Shown piece by piece: positions 10,136 to 21,967 of a stretch of 64,000 nucleotides of DNA. Origin of the DNA: Hemileia vastatrix. Its lineage: Eukaryota; Basidiomycota; Pucciniomycetes; Pucciniales; Zaghouaniaceae. Position 1 is the first letter of the stretch. The number at the start of each line of letters is the position of its first letter. Both the position numbers and the translations under genes were made by a program. The notes under the pieces were generated by a model. It made no database searches and was not told the DNA's origin. It saw nothing but the letters and a program-made list of their open reading frames with translations. The stretch spans positions 4,360,501 through 4,424,500 of the forward strand of contig JASXTE010000011.1 of NCBI GenBank assembly GCA_030280995.1. Direction: 5' to 3'.

Positions 10136-13100
10136 ATGAGTGCTTCATCATCCTGCCCCACCAAAAGTAAACTTCCCACTGGCAGGATGGATAGTTACCG
10201 TCCCACCTATCCACACCATGTTTACAGAGCACCCCAACCTCCCAATACGTACCCTAAGCCTCCCCCACAACAGGCTGAAATAGTTGAAGTAATTGATGAA
10301 AAACTCATTTCTGCATCAATTCAAGTTGATAGTCTTCCTCCCTCTTCCTCAACGAGTTCCAGAGAATCTATCCTTGACTCAGGTGCTACTCATCACATCA
10401 CTAGAGAATTTGATATTTTAGTCAATTTCTTAACACTTAAAAATCCCATATCACTTACCGTGGCCACTGACAGAAATTTTGATTTTCTTACAGGGATGGG
10501 TACCATGAGTTTTATTGGGATTCATGGGGAGATTATCAATATTAGCCCTGTATACTATTGTCCTAAAACAACAAGTACTTTAATATCCCCTGCAGCTCTT
10601 CTCAATGGGAAAATGAATATGGAAACTGATACTGGATCTTTCATTTTCTCAAAAGACGGTGCAGATCTCTTATAATAGACACATGTAAATAGAAAATGGT
10701 TGTTACCCTATCCTATCTTTGGAACAATTCATTCCCTCAAAAAATAATTCATCAAGTTTAGGGTCAATCACAATTAGCCCATATCTACCTAACATTTCAA
10801 ACCTCACTGTACCTCTCTCCATCCCCAACAAAATTTTCACACCATCTAGAATCAGATCCAAAGAAGAAGAAGAATTTTTCCAGTTGCACTGCGAGTTTGG
10901 ACACACCAGCCTACAACAACTTAGAAGAATTATTGCCAGAAAAATGGTGCTAAGACTACCAGATAAACTTCCAAATGGTGAAAATGTATGTTACTCTTTT
11001 AGAATTTGCAAAATTAAAAGACATTTCTTACTTGTGTCAACCAGTAGGGAACCGTCTAAGCTGGAGATCTTAACAGCAGACTTAATCAGCCTGCTGGAAG
11101 AAACCATTTTCAACAATGGTCTATACACCCTCACAATTAAAGACATCTGCACATCATATGGCAAATGTCACATTCTAATCAACAAGTCAGATGCATCAGA
11201 TGTAATCATAAAAACAATTACAGGGTTGGAAACTGCCTTTGGTTGTTGAGTCAAAAAATCTAGGTCCAAAAATGGTGGAAAATTCAAGAACAAAACACTT
11301 GCAACCTTCTTTTATGGTAAACAAATTGTTCATGAATTAACACAACCATACTTCCATGCGCAGAGTGGCCACATGGAACAATACAACCAAAACATTGAAG
11401 ATATGGGGAGGACAATATTTTATGACAGCAACCTACCCAAGTTCTTTTGGGGGTTTGTGTATAGATGGGCAGCACTTATACTGAACAGAATCCCAAACAC
11501 TACTTCAAAATCCAAGGCCCATATGAAGCAATTTTCAATGTTAAACCACAACTCAACATACTTAAAAAATTTGGAGAACATCCTTACATCCACATTCTGC
11601 AAGAGACCAGAAAAAAAACTAGATTCTAGAGCTAAAAGCTGCCTAGTTTTTGGTTACCCACAAGGCTCCAAAGGTTGGTTATTCCAGGACATAGAAGGGA
11701 AAATATTATTTTCTTCTGCATGGGCTAACTTCTCCACCCCAAAAACAGAAAACCTACATAGTAACATGTCAATTAGTCACATAACTAATAAGGCCTGCGT
11801 AGATACAGAACTAGACTTGCGACTTGGTAATTTCACCAAAGAAAATTTATTTTCCAATCAAGAAAAACTTGTCTCTGCTATCAACAAAAATGCCAGTTTC
11901 TTTGCTCTTCCAGTGCCTAAAACTTATAAAGAGGCCATGAAATCTAGAGAGGCAAATATATGGAGGGATGCATGTAAAATTGAAATTGAAAATCTTTCCA
12001 AAATGGATGTATGGGAAAGATCTATACCACCAAAGGGTGCACATATACTAAATTCTTGATGGGTTTTTGCAGAAAAACGGGATTCATATAACCATATCAC
12101 CAAATGGAAGGCCCAATACGTTGCAAAAGGTTTCAAACAAGTACCAGGAGTCAATTTTACGGACACCTTTGCTCCAACCGCTACATTCATATCCCAAAGG
12201 TTGATCCTGACTGTTGCAGCTTTTAATAACTGGTCAGTTCACTGCTCCAATGTGACAGTAGCATATTTACATAGTCCCATTACAGAAGATATATGGGTTA
12301 AGGACCCACCTGGCTTTGAACTTCATGAAAAACACGTGTGGAAACTTAAGAAGGCCTTATATGGCACTTTTCAGACAGCCAGGTGCTGGTGGCAACATTT
12401 AAGTCATATGTTGAAGTCATCTGGGTACAAAGTTTTGAAATAGGACAACAGTTTTACTTCTCAAAAAGGCCAAACATGCAAACTTTCATTTTTATTAATT
12501 TCAATAATGAAATAGTAACTGACGACTCAACAAATTCCTTACAAGATCTGGAAAAAAACCTTAAGAAGAGTCTAACCATCAAAGGGGAGCCGACCATTGA
12601 TTCTATCATTGGAACTTCAATTTGGAGAAATAAAAAAGGGTTTTTACTCAACTAAACTCATTTGATCAATTGAACGCTCTCTACATGCAATGAGTTTTTC
12701 ACCAATAAAGCTACATCCATAACCCCCAATTACCACCTTAACTCTCCAGAAGAAAATGCTACCCCAATTAATGCAACAAAGTATTTATCCATAATCAGAT
12801 CCCTTAGTTATAATTCCACAGGCACACAACTTGACATATTGTTTATGGTGAACACGCTCTCCTGGCTTTCCAAGTGCCTGAAAAAAAAGAAAATCGGACA
12901 GCTCTACACCATTTTTTGGGCTACCTCTCATGTACACAATGCAAACACCTCCTCCTAGGACCAACATCTGACTTCTTGGGTAAGCTTGAGGCCTACTCAG
13001 ATTCAAATTGGGGCAGGGAATCTTCTAAGTCAACTGAAGGAATGGCTATCCTGCTATTTGGCTCACTAATATTTTGGAATTCAAGAAAAATGCCATGTGT

Positions 13101-13440
13101 TGCAAACTCCACAAGTCATGGAGAGCTTATGGGTCTCATCTCGGCTACCAGACTTGGTGTTTGGATTAAAAAACTCCTCCAAGAAATAATTGATTTCAAA
13201 GCTCCACTCTTACTCAAATGTGACAGTCAAGCTACAGTAAAAATTGCAAATGATCAAACATCCAATAAGTGTACACAACATGTTGAATGAGATTTATTCT
13301 ATGTCAAAGAACAACTTCACAAGAAATCAGCTCAACTATCTTGGGTCAATACCAGAATAAAATTAGCGGATATATTTACTAAGGGTTTGGGTTTGTTGTT
13401 AAATGATAGAGCCTGTGTCTTATTTGGTCTTAGATAATAT
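10136..13440 (+). pseudogene. pol of Copia-2: protease, integrase, RT, RNase H (broken)
   Basis: The protease has DSGAT at 10375-10389. The gag-pre-integrase region (LHCEFGHTSLQQL) follows near 10890. The integrase is weak, with SGHMEQYNQNIEDM near 11363 in place of the usual NGVAER box. The RT region spans about 11930-12660, with WKAQYVAKGFKQ, the first RT Asp changed to Asn (codon 12249-12251, context CSNVTVAYLH), and the VDD box changed to F-N-N (Asn codons 12503-12508). RNase H is the best preserved part (12874-13290: YSDSNWGRES, STSHGEL, KCDSQATVKI) and ends in DIFTKGLG. Stops and shifts separate the blocks. All three Asp losses are G-to-A changes. Confidence 0.85.
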
Positions 13441-13577
13441 TTCTTCTCTTTCTTCATTTTTTTCTTTCTTTCTTCCTTTTCATTTTTTCATAATTTCTCC
13501 ATACTTTTTCCCTTTGCTTCTCATCTCTAAATTAAATAGTCTTTACAGCATGTACTGCACCTCGTTGAGGGGGTGGG

Positions 13578-13710
13578 TGTCATAGCATACTCATCTGTGC
13601 CACAGTACAGCTTAAACTTTTATAGAAACTTAACCCGTAAGTAATGAAAAGAGAATTGGTGCAATACCTAAAACTAGCATTCCCTAAGTCTTTCCTGTAG
13701 CATCACAACA
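13578..13710 (+). repeat. 3' LTR of Copia-2
   Basis: A 133-bp partner of 8444-8576 with a purine tract upstream. The CTAAT target copy follows at once. Confidence 0.92.
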
Positions 13711-13901
13711 CTAATTACAGTTATAGACACATTTAAATTAAGCAGAAAACATCCCAGTAACTAGATAAAAGGACCATTTTTGAGTCTATTATTTCTCACT
13801 TAACTGATTTTTGCTGCAGGTAAATTCTTCTTTATTCCCCCACATAAATTCTTCACGTATTCTATTTTAACCTCTAATACTAAATATTTTAGATGAATAG
13901 A

Positions 13902-14185
13902 ACTGATTCTTTGTGCTACATTGCACTTTTGCTTACTTGAATTTCTGCATCCTCCTACAAGGTACTTCACTAATCCCTATTTCTATGTTAATTGATTCTT
14001 TTTTCTCTTTCTTTCTGAAATTTATAGTTAACTGTTTTCCACTTCAGGTCACTAGAACTTAATGCCTGAGCTACAACGCACTGTTGATTACTTGGATTTC
14101 TGCACCTTCCTAAAACGTGACTAGAGCTGATTGCTTAAGCCACATTTTAATGTTGTTTACTTGGACTTCTGCATCCTTTTAAAAG
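13902..14185. repeat. Three degenerate repeats of roughly 65-70 bp
   Basis: Blocks starting near 13902, 14049 and 14119 share the pattern TAGA(A/G)CT-A/GAT followed by TACTTG(G/A)(A/T)(C/T)TTCTGCA(T/C)CCT. The first two are separated by about 80 bp of unrelated pyrimidine-rich DNA. No coding capacity is seen in 13716-14400. Origin unknown; possibly the untranslated or LTR part of a further retroelement. Confidence 0.5.
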
Positions 14186-14402
14186 TTTCCTACCTCACAG
14201 AACCAGTATTGAGTCAGGTAGACTGTGCTTCCTGTTCTCTAACTTTACATTACAGTTAAGTTTTCTACCCTGTTCTAACATCATTGGGTTGAGTGGTTTC
14301 CCCACTTTCATCTTTATTTTGTGTTAAATATTTCCCATTTTTTTACTACTTATTCAACTATTTAAAACTTAAAACTTAAAAAAAATCAATTTATCTTGCT
14401 CT

Positions 14403-14587
14403 AATACCCCAATTGAAAGTCATAATGGCAGATCACATGCAAAAATTAAATTTCCAATGAAACTAGAGCCTTGATATGTCCCACATTTAATAATTTCTTT
14501 ATTGTCAAAAAATAATGGAAAATTATTGGAGTATTTCATTTTTTATCTGCTTTTATTTAATTGTGATTTTGATTGATTTGATACCCC
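14403..14587 (-). mobile_element. Family H left-end fragment (copy 5)
   Basis: On the minus strand the block starts GGGGTATCAAATCAATC and continues with CACAATTAAAT and GCAGATAAAAA, matching in order the first 100 bases or so of family H copies 1-3. No gene remains. Only the terminus survives. Confidence 0.55.
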
Positions 14588-14602
14588 TCAATGAAAATAT
14601 TA

Positions 14603-15520
14603 GGGGGTTTCAGCTCTAGAAATTCTGCAATTATCTAAGTGCATAGTTCTTAAACACACTAGCCCCAACATTGGTGGATCACAAAAGTGAAATAAGTCAC
14701 TTATTTCACTAAAATCCACACTTTTACAACCAAAAGTGCTGATTTCACCATAAAGTCCCATTTCACTGATTTGTCAGAATCATTCCATTTGTATGCAGAA
14801 CTCCAAACCATAACAATTCATAACTAAAAACATTGTATATCATTTACATTATAATACAATATAAGAGTCATGCCTTCCTCACTCTCAAATTGTGATAAAT
14901 TACATAAAGCAATGACTTTCATAGCCCTTGATCTGCTCTTGAAAACTGATTGTGATTCTGATTCTGATCTTAAAAAAGATATTCTTTTTTGATCAAAAAT
15001 GGCTAGGAAATGTTACCTTCTTCCAAGAAAGTCTCAATTACTTCTTACCCCCAAGTGTACCATCCAAACAATTCTTAACCTATCTGTGCCCAGTTTTAAC
15101 CTTTTTTTCAGGACCACTCAGGATTTTTTTCTTAAATTGCTTGATTTAATTCAGTATTACCCCATATTTTACAATAATTCTAAAAAACAACAATATTATC
15201 CTTCAATCTAATTGGATGTCACACTATGTTGTTTGGGCTCTAATGGTAATGGAGTTGCCTTGAAATTATTGGAAAATCTCTTTGATTTAGTACTTTCTCT
15301 ATTAAAGTTATACAAAACAATGCATCACTGCAATCAACTCCTCAGAATCTCAAATGCTCACCTGTCCAAAGAAAGAAGGGAAACTTGTATCCCCTCAGGT
15401 TATGCAAGCAGAGGTTTTTCCATGATGTATTGGTTTTGTTGATGGTACTACTATTTTTTTGAGTCAGAAACCTGGTTAAGGTGGAAAATTACTTTCAGAA
15501 ATAAAAAGGTAGCTTATTTT
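14603..15520 (+). pseudogene. PIF/Harbinger transposase fragment (family H copy 4)
   Basis: The block opens with GGGGGTTTCAG and CTGCAATTA, the transposase-side terminus of family H, and keeps a mutated version of the subterminal hairpin (CACTAGCCCC...GGTGGATC, near 14659-14688). From about 14900 a translation parallel to the copy 3 transposase can be followed: DSDSDLKKD, a region with FLPPSVPS, a Cys-Leu-Gly-Ser-Asn-Gly-Asn-Gly segment, SSESQ...SPQVMQAE and then the first catalytic box GFVDGTTIFLSQKP near 15430. Stops and shifts are frequent. The remaining DDE residues are not recognisable. Confidence 0.7.
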
Positions 15521-16287
15521 TAAATTGCTTTCATTCTTTTTCATACTAACACAAACAACCACCACTTCTCTATACACAATGCTATATTTGGTGGGGGGGA
15601 TATGCTAGAAAGTCCTCATATAAACTAAGATTGAAATAAGATGGAATTCAGCCTCAACTCATGCTGATCAGGTAATGGATTGAAATTGAATGTCTACTTA
15701 AACTCCTTTAAAAATGTAATTGAATCTTATCTAATAGTTACAGAGAATGAAATAAAGAAAATTCTTAAATTTAAATGAAATTAATTCAGCAATTATTTTT
15801 TAAAAAATAGCATTATTATCAAATATGTTAAATCAAGTTATTGAAATTATATTTTGAGATAGAGATGGAAAACTGCTTGAAATTTTTAATTTTACAAGTA
15901 TTTATTTAATTCTAATTTAAAATTTATGTATAATTTATTAAAAAATTTTAAACATGATGATTAACCATCTGATATTGAAGAAAATATTTTGCCAGTATTT
16001 TTCACTTTATGATTTTCAGAAAAAGAATATACATTGATGATTTTTTAGATCAATTTTATAATATTACAAGAATATGCAACACTATTTTGAATATATGAAA
16101 TATTGAATTTGATATATATCTGCAAGCTTGTACTCAGTATGTAAGTCCAAATACATAATGCATATATATAATAAAAGTGATACTGATTATTCATAATTAA
16201 AATAAATAAGTATAAGCATATTTATAATGATTATGATTATGTGTATTAAAATTGAATATGGATATGAAAATTTAAATTGAATATGAA
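15521..16287. other. Very AT-rich DNA, no gene
   Basis: The sequence is long runs of A and T with short repeats such as TATATAT. It may be the decayed remainder of family H copy 4. Nothing coding or structural can be supported. Confidence 0.45.
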
Positions 16288-16589
16288 TAATAGGAGGTAT
16301 CAAAGTTGACCAATCCACAATTAAATTAATTGTGGATAAAAATATTATACCTCCATAATCTTCCACAATTATTTTCTCTAATAATTTGGTTATTAGACAT
16401 TTTAAATGTCAAAGTTGACCTCCTATCCAACATTTTTACTCAATTTTTCATAGCCAAATATTGGACAACTGTCTTTCATAACCACATCTTGGCCTACTTT
16501 CATTCATAACAACATTTTTGACTACTCTCTGGATATTCCTTCTAACTTTCTGAAAACTCCCATTCTCATCTCATCCTGTTGCTATCTCC

Positions 16590-17450
16590 AAAAATGATTT
16601 TGAAAAAATATTTTCCCATCCTCTTCCTCCACTCAAGCCTCCCCCATTTTAAATTCAATGAGTCTAGATATCATTTCTATAGATCCTAATGGCAATTTAA
16701 ACCAACCCAACCTAACCCAAGTATATTTTTTTCCTTTATCTTACAAATTCCTTTCTTTTATTTAAATATTCTTATTTCTAAAAATGCTGAAGAAAAACAC
16801 AGGAGCCACAATCAACTGAGTCTGAAGCAAGCAACAATGATAAGGAGGAAAATGTGACCTTGAAAAAAAAGTAGAGGGCTTCAAGTAGTCTAACTTTCCA
16901 CTCTCAAAGAAGAAGAAAAAGTGATACTTCATCTCAAACCCCTTTTTCTTCTAACAAATTTTTTTGGAGAATCATGATGCTGGTAAGTGATACCATACCT
17001 CTTAATACTTTACTCTGATTTAATTCTACTTTTTTTTAATAATTCATATCACTCTAGAACAAGTGGAAGTTGCTAAACAGACTCTAAAGTCTGAAAAGTA
17101 AAAATAAAAGCTCTCTTTAAGGAGGAATGATAGGGCAAAAGACTTGGAATAGAGGAAGTAAAAGCCATTTTTATGGAAGGATGATAGTGCACAAGACTTT
17201 GAGGAGAGGAAGTATGAGCTCTCTTTACGGAAGGAAGACAGGACACAAGACTTGGAGGAGAAGAGGATCAAGCTAACTCTTAGTATTGAAAAATCAAAGA
17301 AAGAGGAGAAAACACTCAAGAATCAAAACTTAATGGAACAGATGAAATTTAAGCATTATCTCAAAGAAATTTTTTTTAATGGAATGTGTTAAAGCCAATA
17401 GATCTTATGAGGAAGTTGAAAGTCTAATGAAATTTTTTAATGACTAGTGT
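16590..17450 (+). pseudogene. Myb-like gene of family H copy 2 (Myb domain deleted)
   Basis: The upstream repeats match copy 3, but the DNA then jumps from the 5' flank to the FPSSSSTQAS part of exon 1, so the start codon and the whole Myb/SANT domain are missing. The acidic exon 2 (STESEASNND-type, about 16784-16990) and the coiled-coil exon 3 (from about 17053, repeats of KALSLRKDDRAQDLEE type) remain with several stops. The 3' splice site before exon 2 is also damaged (AAAAATGCTG instead of AAAAGGCTG). The remnant cannot bind DNA. Confidence 0.68.
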
Positions 17451-17594
17451 GTTTTATTTCTTTCATACTTCAACTTTTCATAATTATTTGTACATAAATT
17501 TTACAATAATTTCCTGTATTTCATTACTCTATCCATCATTAGTTAAAGTTTTGTATTTTAATGTTAAAAATTATTTTTTAAATAAATTTTTCAA

Positions 17595-18040
17595 ATATCA
17601 TTTGAAAATTTGCCAATCCCCCCCCCTGCACTTTCTTTAAGTAAGGGGTGGGTATCACCAAAATTATTTTGAGTCAAGAATCTTGAAAGTCTTATATGAA
17701 CATTTGGCATTACTACCACCTGCATTTTACGGGTATCGCCAAAATTCTTTTAAGTCAAGAATTTTGTAAGTCTTATAAGAAATTGTTGCAATAATTCCCC
17801 CTGCATTGTATTGAAGTAAGGGAGAGGTATCACCAAAATTTAAAGTCAAAATTTTTTCATGTCTTATATAAAAATTTGGCAATAACCCCCCTGCATTTTA
17901 TTGAATTAAGGGGTGGGTATCACCAAAATTTTTACAAGTCATCAATTTTGCATGTCAGATTTGAAAATTTGGCAGTACCCCCCCCTGTATTTTATTGAAG
18001 TAAGGGGTGGGAATCACCAAAATTTATTATAATTATGTAA
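17595..18040 (+). repeat. Minisatellite, unit about 70-100 bp, copy 2
   Basis: Five or more units contain CCCCCTGCATTTTATTGAAG, then TAAGGGGTGGGTATCACCAA and a T-rich spacer with AAGTC(A/T)T. The same array lies at the same place in copy 3 (24920-25345). It separates the convergent Myb-like and dioxygenase genes. Each unit contains GGGTATCACC, close to the element terminus GGGGTATCAA. Confidence 0.85.
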
Positions 18041-18419
18041 ATTAATATACAAAAAACTAATATATTAATTTCCCTAGGTTTGAAGTAATGAAAATTCCTC
18101 CTGGCAAAATGTGGACCAAGTCTAGAAACTAAGTTTGGGACTTTCCACAGGTATAGGCAAGATGAGCCCCATGAAATAATTTAATGTTATCATGATTACT
18201 GTTTATAAAACACAAGTTTGTTGGCCCGTTACTTTACTTGAGGAATCTGAAATATAAGCGTTATTTAATAAAATTTATGAAAAAATAAAAAATATTTGAT
18301 AACTAAACTCATCCCCATAGTTTTTTGATCTATTTAAAGTTTTTTTATATTTGTTAAATTTACCTCCTTTATTTGCCTTGTTTATTTGGTTGATTAATTT
18401 TTTACTGATTTGAAAAGAA

Positions 18420-19815
18420 CATCCAAAATGTCTGAACTCTTGACAAGATTACAAGCCAGGTAGAGCTGTGGTCATTTGGTGATGATCCTGAGAAGAGTTC
18501 CAAACTGTTTCAACCATGCCATTTCACAAACCAAAATCAATCATGCACTGATTTATGGAAAAATATAAGCCATGTACTTTAATTTTAGTTGGAGATGGTA
18601 TTGGTTGTCCAGTTATCAGATTGATATATGATATAGTTCCAAAAGTAAGATAAATGGTGTCATTCCTATCAATATGAATCTTATTGTGGAATCCTGAATG
18701 AGTAATAATAACAATAGAAAATAAAAAGATATTGGTTGCTAATTTCTTCCTATTCTGGGTCACACCAACTTGGTAGAAAGTTGATGATTCTTTTAAAAAA
18801 GAGTTATTGCAGAGTTTTTTGAGGCGAAGAGAAAGAAAAGTATTAAAAGAAGGTAAGGCGTCAGCCGGGCTACTAGACTTACCTGGTAAAATAATTAATT
18901 ATTTTACTAAGGTGAAGCCACAACTTTTTAAAATACTTACTAATATTTAATTATTTAACATTTACTTATAATTTACTTACAACCAACTAAGCTAATTATA
19001 TTAAGTAGTGTAAATAATCAAATTAAGTAAGTGTCCCATACATTTTTACTCCATAACACTGTGTTCAATAGAATAGTTGATTGGGAATAAAAATTAATAA
19101 TAAAATTATAAAAAAAAACCTTAAGATTATTATATTACTTCATTGAGAGATCAGGAATTCCGTGAATCTAATATAATTAATTTAATTGTGATGTAATTAA
19201 TTGTGACAGTCGAAGGAAATCATACTTTATTACTAAAAAAATTGATGCCCTTGTTGACGTACCAATTAATTTATTTTCTTATGTCATATATATACTCCTT
19301 TTAGTCATCTTCTTTCTCACATTCTTACAGTAGATGGTGTAAATTCCATGTCTTTTATTCCCTCATGTTTTGCCTATAAAAGTCCCTCACTTTTGGGCTT
19401 TTCAAAAACATTCATTACTTACTTATTTTATTATAACTACATATAAGACTATTTATTATTCTTTTAGTATTTAAATTAAAGCCGTAATTCTAAACTTTTA
19501 AATAAAATAGAAATTATCCCTTTACCTCTTTATATTATTTGAGTAAAAAATCTTTTAAAGATAAGAGAAATACGTAAAAATTTTGAATCCTTTGAAATCC
19601 ACTGTTGCCATAATTGGAAATCCTTGAAAAATCTTCTAGACTTGAAGGGCCACCCAACATAAGGTGTCCCATAAGCAAAAATTCTCATCTTTTTCAGATT
19701 AAGGTAATTTTTTAATTAAAGAACAGATTCCTATGGAAATAAAATGAGTGACATGATTCTAAGAATGAAAAAAATATAATCAAACATACCAAAAGAATAG
19801 CCTTTAACAAAACCT
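18420..19815 (-). pseudogene. Tet-like 2OG-Fe(II) dioxygenase, family H copy 2 (broken)
   Basis: The minus-strand translation carries VIITHSGFHNKIHIDRNDT, with the iron-binding H-x-D (HID), then TFGTISYINLITGQPIPSP and GLYFSINQCMIDFGL, all matching copy 3. The gene is interrupted by a solo LTR (18859-19659). The sequence around 19780-19815 still matches the copy 3 exon boundary, but the N-terminal exon with the Ser/Lys repeats is gone and unrelated tandem repeats replace it. Several stops are present. The family hydroxylates or oxidises a substrate using iron and 2-oxoglutarate; the fungal Tet-like group is thought to act on modified bases. Confidence 0.68.
18859..19659 (+). mobile_element. 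Solo LTR with TAAGG duplication
   Basis: This 801-bp insert is delimited by comparison with the uninterrupted dioxygenase gene of copy 3. TAAGG lies at 18854-18858 and 19660-19664. It starts CGTCAGCCGGG (probably TGTCAGCC originally) and ends CACCCAACA. CCTATAAAAG at 19373-19382 resembles the TATA box of the Ty3-A LTR, but most of the sequence differs, so it is a relative and not the same family. Confidence 0.85.
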
Positions 19816-19823
19816 GGTCTAAA

Positions 19824-20373
19824 CATGAAATAAATTAAGTGAAATTTAAAAAAAAGGCTCAAATTTAAAGGTCAATATCTCAGCAACCACTTAACCAAAT
19901 TAAAATCAATTTATTTGAAATAAAGATAGGATTTAGAAGAATCTTCATCTAAAAGAACTTAAGATTTGAATAAACCTAACCCTAATTTTGACTTTGATTT
20001 TCAAAATTTGACAAAAATTTGAAAATTGATGATGAAAAATCCAACAAGATGGAGATGTAAGTCTGGATAGTCATCAGATAAGAGTTTCAGAGGCCTCATT
20101 CTCTAATTATGAAATATAAAAACATAAAATAAATTAAGTAACATTTGAAAAAAAGGGCAACCTTTTAATGTCAAAATCTCAGCAACCACTGAACCAAATT
20201 AAAACCTGTTTGTGGGAAATAAAAGATAGGCTTCAGGAGAATCTTAATTTAAAGGACATGTGATTTAAATAAGCCTAGCCATAATTTTTTACATAATAAA
20301 GTGAAATAAAAAGAATTAAATTGGGAAAAAATGGCTCAAATTTAAAGGTCAATATATCAGAAACCACTGAATC
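19824..20373. repeat. Tandem repeats, units of about 170-300 bp, family H copy 2
   Basis: Units begin near 19824, 20119 and 20292 and share AAATTTAAAGGTCAA-ATCTCAGCAACCACT(T/G)AACC and a following AGGAGAATCTT stretch. The last unit continues at 41814 after the nested insertion (ATATCTGTTTATGTGAAAC...TTCAGGAGAATCTTAAATTT). This continuation is the main evidence that 20374-41808 is an insertion. Confidence 0.8.
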
Positions 20374-20402
20374 TGTCATGCTGATATCAAGTAAAGAGAT
20401 GT

Positions 20403-21542
20403 TGTCGGTCAGTCGTCTAGAAGAAGGTAAGAAAAATAGGAGAAAAGGAGGAGAGAAGGAGGAGGACAAGGGAAAATAAAAGGAATAATTTGTAATAATA
20501 TATTTAATTTTATTTAAGAGGGAAAACAACAGCGAGCAACTTTGAGAGATGACAAAAGCTTAGTATTTATTAATAATAATATTATTCAATGTAAGGATTC
20601 TGCGCGGCAAACACTTTTAATTACTATCAGACTTAAAGCAACCTTTAATTTGTTATATAGACTTTTAATTAGAATTGTATTACTAATAAAAAAATATAAA
20701 CGTAATAAAATAGTTATTTAATTTGTTGAGTGTTTAATAAGTGATGAGGCTACAGGGGATTATCCAAGGCCCTTTTATAGGCAATGGGTCCTCTGAAGCG
20801 CTACTATATTTGTAAATACAATGATTAGAATAGAATAAAACAAATATATCAAAGAGTAAATGAAACATAACAATGTAGAGAAAAACATGAAACAAATAAT
20901 TAAAACCCCAATTAAGAATCCAATTTTCCCGCCATTAATTCCCAAATCAGTAAGTGAAAATAGTGAATAACTAAACAAGATTGGAACATAGGAACTACGA
21001 GAAAAATAATTCCAAACAGATGGTACAGTCTGATTAAAGGATATTTTAAGTGAAACAAAAAAAATACTTTGACGCAACAAAACATGTAATTAATCTCAAT
21101 TTAGTATAAATTAATTAATTAATTTTTCCTGACACAATTAAGGGTCAAAAGAAGCATCATTAATTATTGTTTAGTATTATATGAAAGGTGTTATTTAATA
21201 TATAAATTTAAATAATTAATTTAAATATATTATAAGTCAATTTTACACTTATGATTATAATATATGTTTTTCAATTAATTAAATATAAATTTATAATTAT
21301 TAAATACATAAAAATGCGCCCTTATTTGTAGAATATATTATCTTATGTTCAATTTAACTTGTATATAAAAATTTATATAACCAATAAATTTAATGTAACA
21401 CTTGTATATAATAAAATACTTATATAATTTTATTATGCAATAAAATATTAAGTTATATTCATTAAATACAATTCTTACCCACTCTTTCAGGTTTTACAAG
21501 TTACATATCATTTACTGGACTCCTGGAATAGCCTGGCTGACA
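20403..21542 (-). mobile_element. Solo LTR of the Ty3-A family, GATGT duplication
   Basis: On the minus strand it starts TGTCAGCCAGGCTATTCCAG at 21542 and ends GACGACTGACCGACA at 20403, as the Ty3-A LTRs do. GATGT lies at 20398-20402 and 21543-21547. The TATA box TATAAAAGGG (plus strand CCCTTTTATA, 20770-20779) is conserved. The length of 1140 bp agrees with Ty3-A (1128 and 1117 bp). Confidence 0.93.
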
Positions 21543-21967
21543 GATGTGAACTAGCTTGAATGGTCAGTTTTCTAGAGGATTTCAATGGTACTATATGAAT
21601 ACTGTAGTACAAATCTAATAAGTATTAAAATAAAACTCAATATAAGGGTCTTAGTAATTTAAATCTCACTAATTATAAATGGCTTACAATCTTATAGTTG
21701 GTAGAAAAATAGATTTAATAATTCAGATACTATTCAAAGACTTTATAAGTTCTATTGATATTTATTGTAAATTTTATTGGTTATATTTTTAATTTTAATG
21801 ATAAAGAATGTAGTAAACAAGGACAAAAACCCCCACCTTTTATACACAATAGGGGGTATCAATGTTGACCGATCCGCAATTAAATTAATTGCAGAAAATA
21901 ATCTGCATACTCCAATTATCTTCCACAATTATTTTTGCTAATAATTGAGTTATTAGACACTTTACGT

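Larger units (their letters stand above)
8444..13710 (+). mobile_element. Ty1/copia retrotransposon Copia-2, complete but inactive
   Basis: Terminal repeats of 133 bp (8444-8576 and 13578-13710) start TGTCATAG and end CATCACAACA. The element is flanked by a perfect 5-bp duplication, CTAAT, at 8439-8443 and 13711-13715. A primer-binding site follows the 5' LTR, and a purine tract (gttgagggggtggg) precedes the 3' LTR. The two LTRs differ at about 10 of 133 positions by eye, so the insertion is old. Copia domain order is complete, but three catalytic Asp codons now read Asn. Confidence 0.93.

Noticed and set aside
14403..14612. A complete small MITE between TACCCC at 14406 and GGGGG at 14603
   Set aside because: The inner motif at 14406 is not an inverted copy of the end at 14587, and the two adjacent family H tips belong to different copies.
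17595..18040. Regularly spaced repeats that might suggest a CRISPR array
   Set aside because: The spacers are themselves similar, unit length varies, and the context is a eukaryotic transposon.
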